From assembly GCA_009760885.1 (NCBI GenBank), contig CM019704.1, forward strand, positions 12,236,303 through 12,300,302: a stretch of 64,000 bases of DNA, written 5' to 3'. Numbering within the stretch: position 1 is the stretch's first letter; the number at the start of each line of letters is the position of its first letter. Origin of the DNA: Achatina immaculata (lineage: Eukaryota; Mollusca; Gastropoda; Stylommatophora; Achatinidae). Below the pieces are notes generated by a model. It did no database searches and was not told the origin of the DNA. It saw only the letters and a list, made by a program, of their open reading frames with translations. Positions 1-10,815 of the stretch are shown here, piece after piece. The position numbers and the translations under genes are program-made.

Positions 1-296
1 TGTTGTCCCCTGCTGTAATCTGTTTGTTGTCCCCTGCTGTAATCTGTTTCTTGTCCCCTGCTGTAATCTGTTTCCTGTCTCACGCTATAATCTGTTTATT
101 GTCCCCTGCTGTAATCTGTTTGTTGTCCCCTGCTGTAACCTGTTTGTTGTCCCCTGCTGTAATCTGTTTCCTGTCTCACGCTATAATCTGTTTATTGTCC
201 CCTGCTGTAATCTGTTTGTTGTCCCCTGCTGTAACCTGTTTGTTGTCCCCTGCTGTAATCTGTTTCTTGTCTCACGCTGTAATCTGTTTGATTGAC
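1..296. repeat. 24-bp minisatellite with a 96-bp higher-order unit
   Basis: Tandem copies of a 24-bp unit whose core is tgtcccctgctgtaatctg. Four-unit blocks (96 bp) recur: the variant with tcacgctata appears near 80 and again near 176. The array runs off the left edge of the window. Because 24 is a multiple of three it reads as a 108-residue ORF, which is low-complexity and not a gene. Confidence 0.95.
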
Positions 297-359
297 CAAA
301 CACATTCTTTTCTCAACAGGAAGATTTGAGTGTAATCTCAGATTTTGGGGCATGACTTA

Positions 360-800
360 TCGCTGCCAGGTATATGTAGGTGTATAGGTGTATGTTTAGG
401 TATGTGCATAGTATAATTCAGTGTAGTAAGTTGTAGTTTATGTGTCTTTAGGTATGTGTATAATATAAGTCAGTGTAGTAAACTGTAGTTTCCACTGTGT
501 GTGTGTCTACAGTATAAATCAGTGTAGTAAATTGTAGTTTATATTATGTATGTGTGTTTAGGTATGTGCATAGTATAATTCAGTGTAGTAAATTGTAGTT
601 TCTATTATATGTGTGTGTTTAGTTATGTGTATAGTATAAAACAGTGTAGTAAAGTGTAGTTTATATTATGTGTGTGTGTGTTTAGGTATGTGTATAATAT
701 AAGTCAGTGTAATAATCTGTAGTTTATATTTTATGTGTATTTAAGTATGTGTATAGTATAAACCAGTGTAGTAAATTGTAGTTTATATTATGTGTGTATA
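360..800. repeat. Degenerate minisatellite of about 60 bp
   Basis: Roughly seven diverged copies of a unit of about 60 bp, each containing cagtgtagtaaattgtag followed by a TG-rich stretch. The unit length varies because the TG run varies. No coding potential is seen. Confidence 0.85.
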
Positions 801-837
801 TCATTTTCTTGACAACATTTTTCAGTCTATGGTCGCT

Positions 838-1215
838 TGTATATGTGTACTAGTGTGAGTGTTTGTATAGTGTGCGTGCTTGAATAGTGTGCGTGTTTGT
901 GTAGTGTGTGTGTTTGTACTAGTGTGCGTATTTGTATATATGTACTAGTGTGCGTGTTTGTATATTTGTACTAGTGTGCGTGTTTGTATATTTGTACTAG
1001 TGTACTTGTTTGTATATTTGTACTAGTGTACGTGTTTGTATATGTGTACTAGTGTACGTGTTTGTATATTTGTACTAGTGTGCGTGTTTGTATATATGTA
1101 TTAGTGTGCGTGTTTGTATATTTGTATTAGTGTATGTGTTTGTATATTTGTACTAGTGTACATATTTGTATATTTGTACTAGTGTACGTGTTTGTATATT
1201 TGTACTTGTGTGTGT
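838..1215. repeat. 26-bp TG-rich minisatellite
   Basis: About 14 copies of a 26-bp unit with the core gtgtttgtatatttgtacta. Copies differ by single substitutions. No gene is present. Confidence 0.9.
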
Positions 1216-1274
1216 GTTTGAATACCATATTACTGTCAGTACCTGAGTATATATTTTTGTTTGTAGCACTGTAA

Positions 1275-1655
1275 AGACAGACAACAGGCAGTAGACAGAC
1301 AGGCAGACAGATAGACATATGGACTGACGGACAGACAGACATATGGACTGACAGACAGACATATGGACTGACGGACAGACAGACAGATGGACTGACGGAC
1401 AGACAGACAGGTGGACTGACGGACAGACAGACATATGGACTGACGGACAGACAGACATATGGACTGACGGACAGACAGACAGATGGACTGACAGACAGAC
1501 AGACAGGTGGACTGATGGACAGACAGACAGGTGGACTGACGGACAGACAGACAGGTGGACTGACGGAGACAGGTGGACTGACGGACAGACAGACAGATGG
1601 ACTGACGGACAGACAGACAGAAGGACTGACGGACTGACAGACAGGTGGACTGACG

Positions 1656-1656
<1 letters not shown>
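1275..1656. repeat. 24-bp minisatellite built on ACAG
   Basis: Copies of a 24-bp unit (core cagacagatggactgacgg) with several shortened copies. It runs directly into a TAGA microsatellite. The minus strand is open in more than one frame because the period is divisible by three; the predicted Ser/Val/Cys-rich peptide is not a credible protein. Confidence 0.92.

Positions 1657-1736
<80 letters not shown>
1657..1736. repeat. (TAGA)n microsatellite
   Basis: About 19 uninterrupted tagata-type tetranucleotides, immediately next to the 24-bp ACAG-type array. The run is long and pure, so it is probably length-polymorphic (inference). Confidence 0.97.
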
Positions 1737-1784
1737 ACGCTCAACGAAGCTGGCTTTACAGTGGCGACCAGCTTTTGCTCAGAA

Positions 1785-2400
1785 GTGTGAGTGTGTATGT
1801 GTGTGTGAGAGTGTATGTGTGTGTGAGAGTGTATGTGTGAGTTTGTGTATGTGTGAGTGTGTATGTGTGTGTGAGTGTGTATGTGAGAGTTTGTGTATGT
1901 GTGAGTGTGTATGTGTGTGTGAGAGTGTATGTGTGTGAGAGTGTATGTGTGAGTTTGTGTATGTGTGAGTGTGTGTATGTGTGAGTGTGTGTGAGTGTGG
2001 TGTGTATGTATGAGTGTGTGTTTGTGTGAGTATGTGTATGTGTAAGTTTGTGCGTATGTATGTATGTGTATAAGTGTGAGTGTATGTGTGAGTATGTGTA
2101 TGTGTGAGGGTGAGTATGTGTGTGTATGTTTGTGTAAGTGTGTGTATGTGTGAATGCACGAGTGTGTATATGTGAATATGTATGTGTGAGTGTATGTGTT
2201 AGTGTGTGTATGTGTATTTGTAAGTGCGTATGTGTGATTGTGTATGTGAGTGTATGTGTTAGTGTGTGTATGTGTATTTGTAAGTGCGTATGTGTGATTG
2301 TGTGTATATGTGAGTGTGGGTGTGTATGTGTGTGAGTGTGTACGTGTGAGTGTGTGTATGTGTGAGTGTGTATGTGTCAGTGTGTGTGTGCATGTAATTG
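1785..2400. repeat. TG-rich degenerate simple repeat
   Basis: Interleaved gtgtgtatgtgtgagt-like units without one fixed period. Near 2190-2310 a sub-block containing gtgtatttgtaagtgcgtat occurs twice. The Cys/Val-rich and Thr/His-rich ORFs on the two strands are composition artefacts. Confidence 0.9.
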
Positions 2401-2527
2401 AATACGTGTTGTATATTAATTTATGTTGTATGTGTGAGTATGCACATGTGAGTGTGCATGTGTGTATGTCTCACATGGTACAGAAACAAAATCTTTGTTA
2501 TTCTGATGTTGCTATATCTTACTGAAT

Positions 2528-3190
2528 GTTAGATAAAGTTCTAGATAAGTGTTGAATGTTAGATAAAGTTCAAGATAAGTGTTGAATGTTAGATAAAGTT
2601 CTAGATAAGTGTTGAATGTTAGATAAAGTTCAAGATAAGTGTTGAATGTTAGATAAAGTTCAAGATAAGTGTTGAATGTTAGATAAAATTCTAGATAAGT
2701 TTTGAATGTTAAATAAAGTTTCTACATAAGTGCTGAACGTTAGGTAAAGTTCTAGTTAATTGTTGAATATCACCTGAAGTTCTGGATAAATATTGAATGT
2801 TAGATAGATTTTCTAAATAATTGTTGAGTGTGAGATAAAAGTTTCTATATAATTGTTAAATGTTAGATAAAGTTCTAGATAACTGTTGAATGTTAGATAA
2901 AGTTCTAGATAATTGTTATATGTTAGATAAAGTTATAGATAATTGTTATATGTTAGATAAATTTATAGATAAGTGTTGAATATTAGATGAAGTTCTAGAT
3001 ACTTATTAAATATTAGATGAAGTTGTAGATAACTGTTAAATGTTAGATGAAGTTATAGATAACTGCTAAATGTTAAATGAAGTTATAGATAATTGCTGAA
3101 TGTTAGATAGAGTTCTAGATAATTGTCGAATATTAGATGAAGTTCTAGATACTTGTTAAATGTTAGATAAAGTTCTAGATGAGTGTTAAA
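2528..3190. repeat. 30-bp minisatellite
   Basis: About 22 copies of a 30-bp unit with the core gaatgttagataaagttc. The first six copies are nearly identical and the later ones progressively diverged, so the left end is the recently active end of the array (inference). Confidence 0.93.
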
Positions 3191-3307
3191 CGATGTCCAC
3201 AATGACAATATGGAGAAAATTCAGAACTAAAACCTGTAAACCTGATGCGATGATTGTGAAAAACATGTGGAAGAATCTTAGAACAGGAATGAGACGAGGA
3301 GAAAGGA

Positions 3308-3392
3308 GTATGTGTTGGGAGTATGTGTTGGGAGTATGTGTTGGGAGTATGTGTTGGGAGTATGTGTTGGGAGTATGTGTTGGGAGTATGAA
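3308..3392. repeat. 13-bp minisatellite
   Basis: Six perfect copies of gtatgtgttggga. The flanking DNA on both sides is unique. Confidence 0.93.
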
Positions 3393-3517
3393 GTAGGTCT
3401 TATGTTGTGAAAGCGAGGCTGAGAGCGGGCAGAAAGTACGTTGCCAGACAGGGGAGATAAATCTAGTTTTTTGTGTGGCACGATGAACATACACAAAGAA
3501 ATAAAATAACGTCCTTA

Positions 3518-3518
<1 letters not shown>

Positions 3519-3559
<41 letters not shown>
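3519..3559. repeat. (GA)n microsatellite
   Basis: About 20 GA dinucleotides at the start of the 26-bp GA-rich array that follows. Confidence 0.97.
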
Positions 3560-3561
<2 letters not shown>

Positions 3562-3659
3562 ACAGTCCTATAAAAATGGAGGTAATTACAGTGCTATAGA
3601 AAGAGAGAGTATTACAGTGCTATGGAAATAGTGAGTGTTACAGTGCTATAGAAAGAGAA
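3560..3659. repeat. 26-bp array, left part, split by a retroelement
   Basis: About four copies of a unit with the core attacagtgctatagaaag. The same unit resumes at 5483 after a retroelement, so the element inserted into a pre-existing array. Confidence 0.9.
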
Positions 3660-5482
3660 TGAATGAATGAATAATCTGTATTTTTAAAGGGTAAAGAATT
3701 GGGCACGCAGGCCCGTCTTACATTCTGCCCTTCATCACTCCATCTTTCATTCTTCTCACACACTTGATTTAGTATAAAAATACAAATTAAATTAGGAGAA
3801 ACATATCAAAAGAGTGTAAGATTTAACTATTACATTCAAGGTAAAAGAGAAGAAGTAATTAATCTAATAAAATAGCACTCACGCACACATACACACGCAG
3901 ACATATACATAAATAAAAATACATTGTAAATACAGATCTTCAAACATATGGTTTTTAACAAACATTAAAATAATTTCTAACAATATCTAACAAGTTGCTT
4001 TTCTAACTATGTCATTGAAGTACTTGATGGTTTACGAGCCATGTGTTGAGAGAGTGATGGTTATTTTATGGAGGCATATAATTACAAGCAAGTAAGTAAT
4101 GAAACAGGTTTGAGTTAAAAGATGAAGTATTACCAATGGATTTTAAATTGTAGGGGAGGGTGTTCCAGAGATGTACTGCAGAGTATGCAAGGCTTTTCTT
4201 GTACAGATCAATCCTGGGTTTAGGAAGAAGACAGTTTTTTAAACGCTGGCTATGTTTAGTGTTATACGTAAACAGTGACCACAAGTAAGGCGGAGCATTG
4301 TGCGACAGAATTCTGTGAACAAACTTAACTTTGTTAAAAATGATTCTATTTTTGAGGGGTAGAATTTTGAGTTGTTTGTGTTGATCTACAGTCTGTACTG
4401 GGTGTTTGTCACAAATAAGATTTAATGCTCGCTTGTGAAGTGAGTGGAGCCTTTTTGTGTTTGAGACTGAGCATCCATCTCAGATTGTGGAACAGTAATC
4501 TAAGTGTGTTTGTATGTGTGATATGTAGTATATTTTTCTTGTGTCTTTGTCGATAAAGTGTTTAATTTTGGCTAATTGGTAAACTTTCTGTGCAATCAAG
4601 TTTGTTAGGTTATGTACGTGAGAATTCCAAGTTAAATGCTGATCAATGATGGGTCCTAGGGTTTTATGTTCATGAACATTTTCTATTGCCTTAGTCCCAG
4701 CACAAAGCTGTAGTGAAGTTTTAGTTGCATTTTGCAGTTTCTGTCTTGTAGTGATGAGCATGGATTTTGTTTTGTTGGTGTTTATCAACATACCATTTTT
4801 ATTACTCCATTTAATCAAACTGTTTATATCATTTTGGAGCGTTGTCTGTAGTTTATTGGTGTCATAGTCACTATTGTAAACAGTACAGTCGTCAGCGAAA
4901 AGATCACATGAAGAGTGCTTTAAATGTAGTGGTAGGTCGTTAATATAGATAGCAAAGAGAAGAGGACCAAGAATGGAGCCTTGAGGAATACCAGTATCAA
5001 CCACAGTCGAGCCAGATATTTTGTTTCTAAAGCAAACTACTTGTTTTCTACCTGAGAGAAAAGATGTAATACATTTTGTTAGGTCAGAGGTCCAGCTTTT
5101 GTGCGAGAATTTCATGATCAATCATATCGAAGGCTTTCTTAAAATCAACAAAGACAGCACCACACAATTTGTCATCATTTATATTAGACAGCCAGCTTTC
5201 TGTCATTTTAGTTAATGCTGTGTGGTAGGAGTAATTTGGTCTAAAACCTGACTGACTGTCTATTAGTAGATTGTTTTCTTGCATGTGGAGCAGAGTTAAC
5301 TTTTGTATATGTTTTTCAAGAGGTTTTGATAGTGATGACAAAATGGATATGGGTCTATAGTTTGAGAGGTCACTAGTCTGTCCAGATTTTAAAAGAGGAA
5401 AAACTTTGGCGAGTTTAAAAGCGTCAGGGAAAAATTTTTTGTCAGTACACAAGTTGTATAAGTATGTTAGTGTGTCTGTGAT
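3660..5482 (-). mobile_element. 5'-truncated CR1/L2/Jockey-like non-LTR retrotransposon (family A)
   Basis: This is a reverse-transcribed LINE fragment. In element orientation it starts inside the RT domain (about 5480), runs through the RT and its C-terminal region to about 4066, then a 3' UTR of about 400 bp ending in an ATTC microsatellite tail next to 3660. Both sides are the same 26-bp array, and aagagaa stands at both borders (3653-3659 and 5483-5489) as a possible 7-bp target-site duplication, although the array itself is rich in this string. No endonuclease domain is present, which fits ordinary 5' truncation. The clade name rests on motif style; CR1, L2 and related Jockey-group clades cannot be separated by eye. 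Confidence 0.88.
4066..5452 (-). pseudogene. Broken reverse transcriptase of family A
   Basis: RT makes cDNA from element RNA at the target site. The first frame (5452-5084) carries NYRPISILSSLSKPLEK, then SGFRPNYSYHTAL and the catalytic block VDFKKAFDMIDHE. A frameshift near 5090-5120 moves to the second frame (from 5121), which has GIPQGSILGPLLF and the FADD catalytic box. The same frame continues past one in-frame stop at about 4480 to a C-terminal segment with AVHLWNTLPYNLKS, typical of the end of CR1/L2-type proteins, and stops near 4066. One frameshift and one nonsense codon make it inactive, and the N-terminal part of the ORF is missing. Confidence 0.88.
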
Positions 5483-5960
5483 AAGAGAAAGTATTACAGT
5501 GCTATAGAAAGAGAGAGTATTACAGTGCTATGGAAAGACGGAGTATACAGTGCTATAGAAAGAGAGAGTATTACAGTTCTATAGAAAGAGAGTATTACAT
5601 TCTTATAGAAAGAGAGTATTACAGTGCTATAGAAAGAGAAAGTATTGCAGTGCTATGGAAAGAGAGTATTACATTGCTATAGAAAGAGAGTATTACAGTG
5701 CTATAGAAAGAGAGTATTACAATGCTAGTGTATTACTGTGCTATGAAAGAGAAAGTATTGCAGTGTTATGGAAAGAGAGTATTACATTGCTATAGAAAGA
5801 GAGAGTATTACAGTGCCATAGAAAGAGAGAGTAGTACAGTGCTATAGAAAGAGAGAGTAACACAGTACTATGGAAAGAGAGAGTATTTGAGTGCTATAGA
5901 AAGAGATAGTATTACAGTGCTATGAAAAGAGAGAGTATTACAGTGCTATAGACAGTGAAT
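5483..5960. repeat. 26-bp array, right part
   Basis: Continuation of the array that starts at 3560, about 19 copies with the core attacagtgctatagaaag and frequent 24/26-bp length variants. It ends where a short unique stretch begins. Confidence 0.93.
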
Positions 5961-6075
5961 TTTTGTGTGTGCATGTGAGACGCTGATAAATAAAGAGAGA
6001 AACTACAAGTTCAAGAAACATGGCCAAGGCGGGTGAAGAAAACATAAACAGGCCGGAGAGGAAGAATGAGACAGA

Positions 6076-6640
6076 AACTAAACAGAAAAAGAGAGTAAGA
6101 ATGAAAGTAGTAACATTAGAGATGTTACAAAAGCTAAACAGAAAAAGAGAGTAAGAATGAAAGTAGTAACATTAGAGATGTTACAAAAGCTAAACAGAAA
6201 AAGAGAGTAAGAATGAAAGTAGTAACATTAGAGATGTTACAAAAGCTAAACAGAAAAAGAGAGTAAGAATGAAAGTAGTAACATTAGAGATGTTACAAAA
6301 GCTAAACAGAAAAAGAGAGTAAGAATGAAAGTAGTAACATTAGAGATGTTACAAAAGCTAAACAGAAAAAGAGAGTAAGAATGAAAGTAGTAACATTAGA
6401 GATGTTACAAAAGCTAAACAGAAAAAGAGAGTAAGAATGAAAGTAGTAACATTAGAGATGTTACAAAAGCTAAACAGAAAAAGAGAGTAAGAATGAAAGT
6501 AGTAACATTAGAGATGTTACAAAAGCTAAACAGAAAAAGAGAGTAAGAATGAAAGTAGTAACATTAGAGATGTTACAAAAGCTAAACAGAAAAAGAGAGC
6601 AAGAATGAAAGTAGTAACATTAGAGATGTTACAAAAGCTA
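6076..6640. repeat. 56-bp minisatellite, almost perfectly homogeneous
   Basis: Ten tandem copies with a period of 56 bp (core agtagtaacattagagatg). I see essentially one substitution across the array, near 6600 in the last copy. Such uniformity points to recent expansion or strong homogenisation. Confidence 0.97.
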
Positions 6641-6699
6641 AAATGAAAACGCTCTAAGTCATGTAGCAGAAATTGTATTTCACAGTTATAGCTTCGCTT

Positions 6700-7170
6700 A
6701 TTATATCAATGATATTTGCTGTGTTGCTACATCCATGATATTTGTTTTGTTGCTACATCAATGATATTTTCTGTTGGTATATCCATGATATTTTATTGCT
6801 ATATAAATGACATAAATAATATTTGTTTTCTTCTTACATTCATGATATTTCTTTTTTATATCCACATATATATTCTGGTTTTTATATCCATGATATTTGT
6901 GTTATTGTTATATTCATGGTATTCTTTTTTGTTCTTATGCCAGTGATGTTTGTTTTGTTTCTGTGTTCATGATATCTGTTGTTATATCTTTTATTGCTAT
7001 GTCCATGATATTTTCTTTGTTGTTATATGCATGCTATGTGTTTGTTTTTATATATCTAAGATATTCTTTATTGTTATGTTCATGATATTTCCTCTGTTGT
7101 TATATCCATGATATTCGTTTCTTGTTACATGTACAGTATTTGTTTTGTTATTGTGTTCATGATATTTATT
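6700..7170. repeat. Degenerate minisatellite of about 30 bp
   Basis: Some 15 diverged copies containing atccatgatatttg and T-rich spacers of variable length. No gene is seen; the short ORFs are hydrophobic composition artefacts. Confidence 0.85.
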
Positions 7171-7392
7171 TAGTAATTGTAAAACTGTAGCTCATCAGCA
7201 GCTTTCCCCTTCCCCCCAACTGTAATTTGATTTGCCGGCAGGTTGTGTAATGTCACTGAGGTTAGCCATCTTGTCTTGCCTTGTCTCTTTCCTCGTGTAC
7301 TTTACAGTGCTGAGAGGACAAATAGTCTTGATAGTGCTCGACGAGTTATTTTATATCAAGAGATATTTCAGGTTTCTGTCATCTCCTCTCTC
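7171..7392. other. Non-repetitive stretch without a recognisable gene
   Basis: About 220 bp of unique-looking sequence between an array and an RTE-like fragment. I see no coding or regulatory signal that I can support. Confidence 0.5.
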
Positions 7393-8257
7393 CATCTCTG
7401 GGAAATAACGGGAAAAAATGGGATTTCCAACATATGTGATACAATTAACATCACTGCTGTATCTAGACCAGCAAGCAGCAGTAAGAATAAATGGTGAAAC
7501 AACAACTTGGTTTGACGTAAAACAAGGGGTTCCTCAGAGGTGTGTATTGTCACCTTAATTATTTAACTTGTAGACTGAAAACATAATGAGGAGTGTTAGA
7601 GAAGATGTAGACAAGGTATATTATGATGCCATAAAAATTGGAGGTTATGAAACACCAGAGATTAGATATGCTGATACACAGTATTACTGTCCATAACACA
7701 AAAAGAAATAGAAAAAGTAATTATAAAAGGACATCTGTCGCTCTTCAAAAAAACAAAAACAAAACAACAACAACAATTAAAGAAGCTGTGGAGAGGAACA
7801 GACAGAACTATAAAAATAAGATTTTTAAGGGCGTGCATCTTTCCCATCGCAATATATACCTGCGAGACCTGGACACTTAACAAAACAGCTGAGAAACACA
7901 TAAATGCCTTTGAATGTAAATGCTACAGAAGACTTCTTCAAATATCATGGACACAAAAAAGAACAAATATATCCATACTAAAAGAACTTAATATTGGAGA
8001 AGGCTGGCTAGTAAAGATGATTAAACAAAGATAACTTAGATATTTTGGACATATTAAATGTCATGAGAATTTAAAGAAGACTGTCTTGGAAAAGTCCATA
8101 AAGGGAAAAAAGAAAGAGATAGACCAAGGCGAAGATGGCTGAAAGACATAGTTGACGATCTGCGAATAGATACATCAGCAACAGGTCATCTTGCTCACAA
8201 CAGTGAGACCTACAGGAATGCTGTTAGGGAAGCAAAGTTCTGCAAGGGACATGCAAA
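7393..8257 (+). mobile_element. RTE-like retrotransposon fragment, family B copy 1
   Basis: The copy starts inside the RT domain and reaches the family 3' end (gggacatgcaaatga near 8250). It matches the minus-strand copy at 9.3-12 kb through the blocks encoding LYLDQQAAVRINGE, the CVLSP-type motif, the YADT remnant of YADD, and the C-terminal ACETWTLNKTAEKHINAFECK. About 200 bp are missing near 7724, just after the catalytic box, and stops and frameshifts are frequent. The (TGAA)n tail seen in other copies is absent. It is an old dead copy. Confidence 0.88.
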
Positions 8258-9288
8258 TGACTGATCTCGTGCATTGGCGGCCTCTTCCTGTAATTTTTAA
8301 TGTGAATATTTCTGTGGTGTACTGTCTGGTGGTAGCCTTGCAAAGTGGTAAAACCATTTGACTTGTTTCTGGACGTGGTGAAATACTGGTCTATCTATCC
8401 AGCCCTTATTCTAATGGTGTCAGAGAAACACAGAAGAATATTTACACAAACATGATGTGATAAGTCGGAAGTTTGAATGTGGAATGTTGGACTATTATGC
8501 CTGTTTGTAGTTGAGTTGTGAGAAACTAGACAACTACGATACAGTGATCTAGTTTCTAGAAAGTAAAGCGCTATGACATCATTTGTGTAAACTGGACGAC
8601 CTTGATATAACATGAGCTTCTGGGAATGACCATAATATCATTTCTCACATATCAACGGTGAAGACTTACATACCAAACATATCAGACAGATGATGGAGGT
8701 GAATTAATTGTGTAAGACAAATTGTAACAACTCACAAAGCTTTCAAGATATTGTCAGAATCCAGGTCAGATGGGAAACTCTATGACCTGTTAATCACGAG
8801 CTTTCCGCCCTTTTGATTGGATGAAATTTATCATAAGCTTATTGTTGATTGGAGCACATTTATCACCTGACTTCCTCGTCCAATGGGATGAAATAGTAGC
8901 GTTTCAGAGGGAATAAACTGAGGGCACGATTGTGTCCCGTAACCCTTATCTTCTGCCGTAGAGATGGCCCCAGGGAGCTGAAGCTGAAAGATCCAAGTCC
9001 CAACAATTCTCCAAATGAAACGACAATCCAGGAAATATTGTTTCATATCTTTTCTCTCTCTCTTTTTTTTTATCAGCGTCTTTGTAAAGACAACTATTAA
9101 TTACAGTGGTATCGCACGGACTATTTCTACTCACAGCAGTATCGATATTCATATATATCGTGGGGCAAGAGAAGTTATAATAGTGTATTCAAAGTTCACT
9201 TTAACAAATACGAATTCAGTATCGATGTCAGGGCAGAAAATCTGTTAGCACTTGTTAAATATTCAAGAAGAAGAAATACTTCTAAGAA
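8258..9288. other. Unique intergenic DNA, no gene recognised
   Basis: About 1 kb without tandem repeats. I checked the ORFs here (all below 80 codons) and found no motif. Two ATTGG boxes (near 8816 and 8855) and a CCAAT box (near 8880) lie in one 80-bp stretch, which is not enough to call a promoter. Confidence 0.5.
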
Positions 9289-9638
9289 TTCATTCATTCA
9301 TTCATTCATTCATTCATTCATTCATTTGCATGTCCCTTGCGGAATTTTGCCTAACTGACAGCTCTCCTGTAGGCGTCTCGGTTGTGAGCAAGATGGCCTG
9401 CTGCTGATGCATCCATTTGCAGATCATCAACTATGTCTTGCAGCCATCTTCGCCTTGGTCTTCCTCTCTTTTTCCCATTATGCATCCTCCAAGATGGTCT
9501 TCTCTAAATTATCATGACGTTTAATGTGTTCAAAATATTTAAGTTTTCTCTCTTTAATCCTCTTTACTAGCCAACCTTCTTCAATATTAAGTTCTTGTAG
9601 TATGGATATATTTGTTCTTTTTTGTGTCCATGATATCT
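9289..9638 (-). mobile_element. RTE-like family B copy 2, 3' end segment
   Basis: In element orientation this is the C-terminal coding end and 3' end, finishing in about ten TGAA units (9289-9328 read as attc). It stops at 9638 and resumes at 10816 with no loss of family sequence, because family C inserted there. The 9-bp string atgatatct occurs at 9630-9638 and 10816-10824 as the target-site duplication. Confidence 0.9.
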
Positions 9639-10815
9639 AGATTTGTTGAAGGAAAGGGAACACACAATGCCATTTATGCTTTACGAACACTAACAGAAAG
9701 AGCTTTAGAAGTACAGAAAGATCTCTACTTATGCTTCATTGATTACACCAAGGCATTTGACAAGGTGAAACATAATGAAATTATTAAAATGCTTGAAGAC
9801 ATCAATATAGACGGCAAAGACCTGAGGATTGTAAAACATCTATACTGGCAGCAAGAAGCAGCAGTTCGAGTTGAAAATAGAACTGGAAAATATCAACCTA
9901 TAAAATAAGGGATGCGACAAGGATGTGTACTATCTCCAGACCTTTTTTCTCTGTATAGCGAGAATATTCTAAGAACAATCATCACAGAACCAGGCATAAA
10001 AATTGGAGGATACAATATTAACAACCTTCGGTATGCTGACGACACAGTACTGATAGCTGAGAACCAATAAGACCTGCAAAATCTCTTGGATAAAGTCGCC
10101 AAAGAAAGTGAACAGAAAGGCCTTACTTTGAACATCAAAAAGACAGAGACTATGGTTATATCTAAGAAACAGAATCCACTAGCATGCAGTATTAAATTAA
10201 ACGGAACTGTTCTAAAGCAGGTGCAGAAATTCAAATACCTTGGAGCAGTAATAACTTCAGATGGGAAATGCAGAACAGAGATTAGGAACAGAATAGGCCA
10301 AGCAAAGACTGCATTTCAGAGAATGAGAAACATATTGACCAACACATCCTTATCAATGAATGTTAGAAAACGAGTCCTAAAATGCTATATTGAACCTATC
10401 TTGTTATATGGAAGTGAATCATGGACAATAGGCAAGTCTGCACAAAAATCATTGGAAGCAGCAGAAATGTAGTTTATTAGAAGAATGTTGCGAATCCCCT
10501 GGACAGCAAAAATAACTAATGAAGAATGTAGGAGAAGAGCTGGAGAGACAAAAAAAACCTTGTCAAAAAGATAAGAGAGAGACAATGTACTTTCATAGGA
10601 CATGCAATGAGAAGAGGGGGCATTGAAAATATTATAACAACAGGAAAAATAGAAGGAAGAAGATCAAGAGGAAGACCAAGAGAAATGATACTGGACAGTC
10701 TGACGGGATGGTATGAGAGGAGATCACCAACTGAGCTGATGGCCTGCATGAAGGATCGCGTACTCTGGAGAAGCATAATAGCCAACGCCAGTCGGCACGG
10801 CACATGATGATGATG
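9639..10815 (+). mobile_element. RTE-like family C element inserted in family B copy 2
   Basis: A separate LINE family, 5'-truncated, running from the RT domain to a short 3' region ending in a GAT/ATG trinucleotide tail (10804-10818). It lies in opposite orientation to its host and is bounded by the 9-bp duplication atgatatct. Its protein resembles family B in layout (GMRQGCVLSP, YADDT, ACETW-like GSESWT) but differs enough in sequence and tail to be a distinct family. Insertion must post-date family B copy 2. Confidence 0.9.
9642..10600 (+). pseudogene. Reverse transcriptase of family C with nonsense mutations
   Basis: One reading frame is kept without indels from the 5' end to at least 10472, broken only by stop codons at about 9906, 10066 and 10470. 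Blocks in order are CFIDYTKAFDKVKH (catalytic Asp), GMRQGCVLSPDLFSLY, NLRYADDTVLIAE (YADD at 10032-10043), FKYLGAVITSDGKC and the C-terminal LYGSESWTIGKS. The stop at 10470 stands where RRMLRIPW-type proteins of this kind usually have a tryptophan. Frameshifts follow after about 10540. Decay mainly by point mutation suggests moderate age. Confidence 0.85.
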
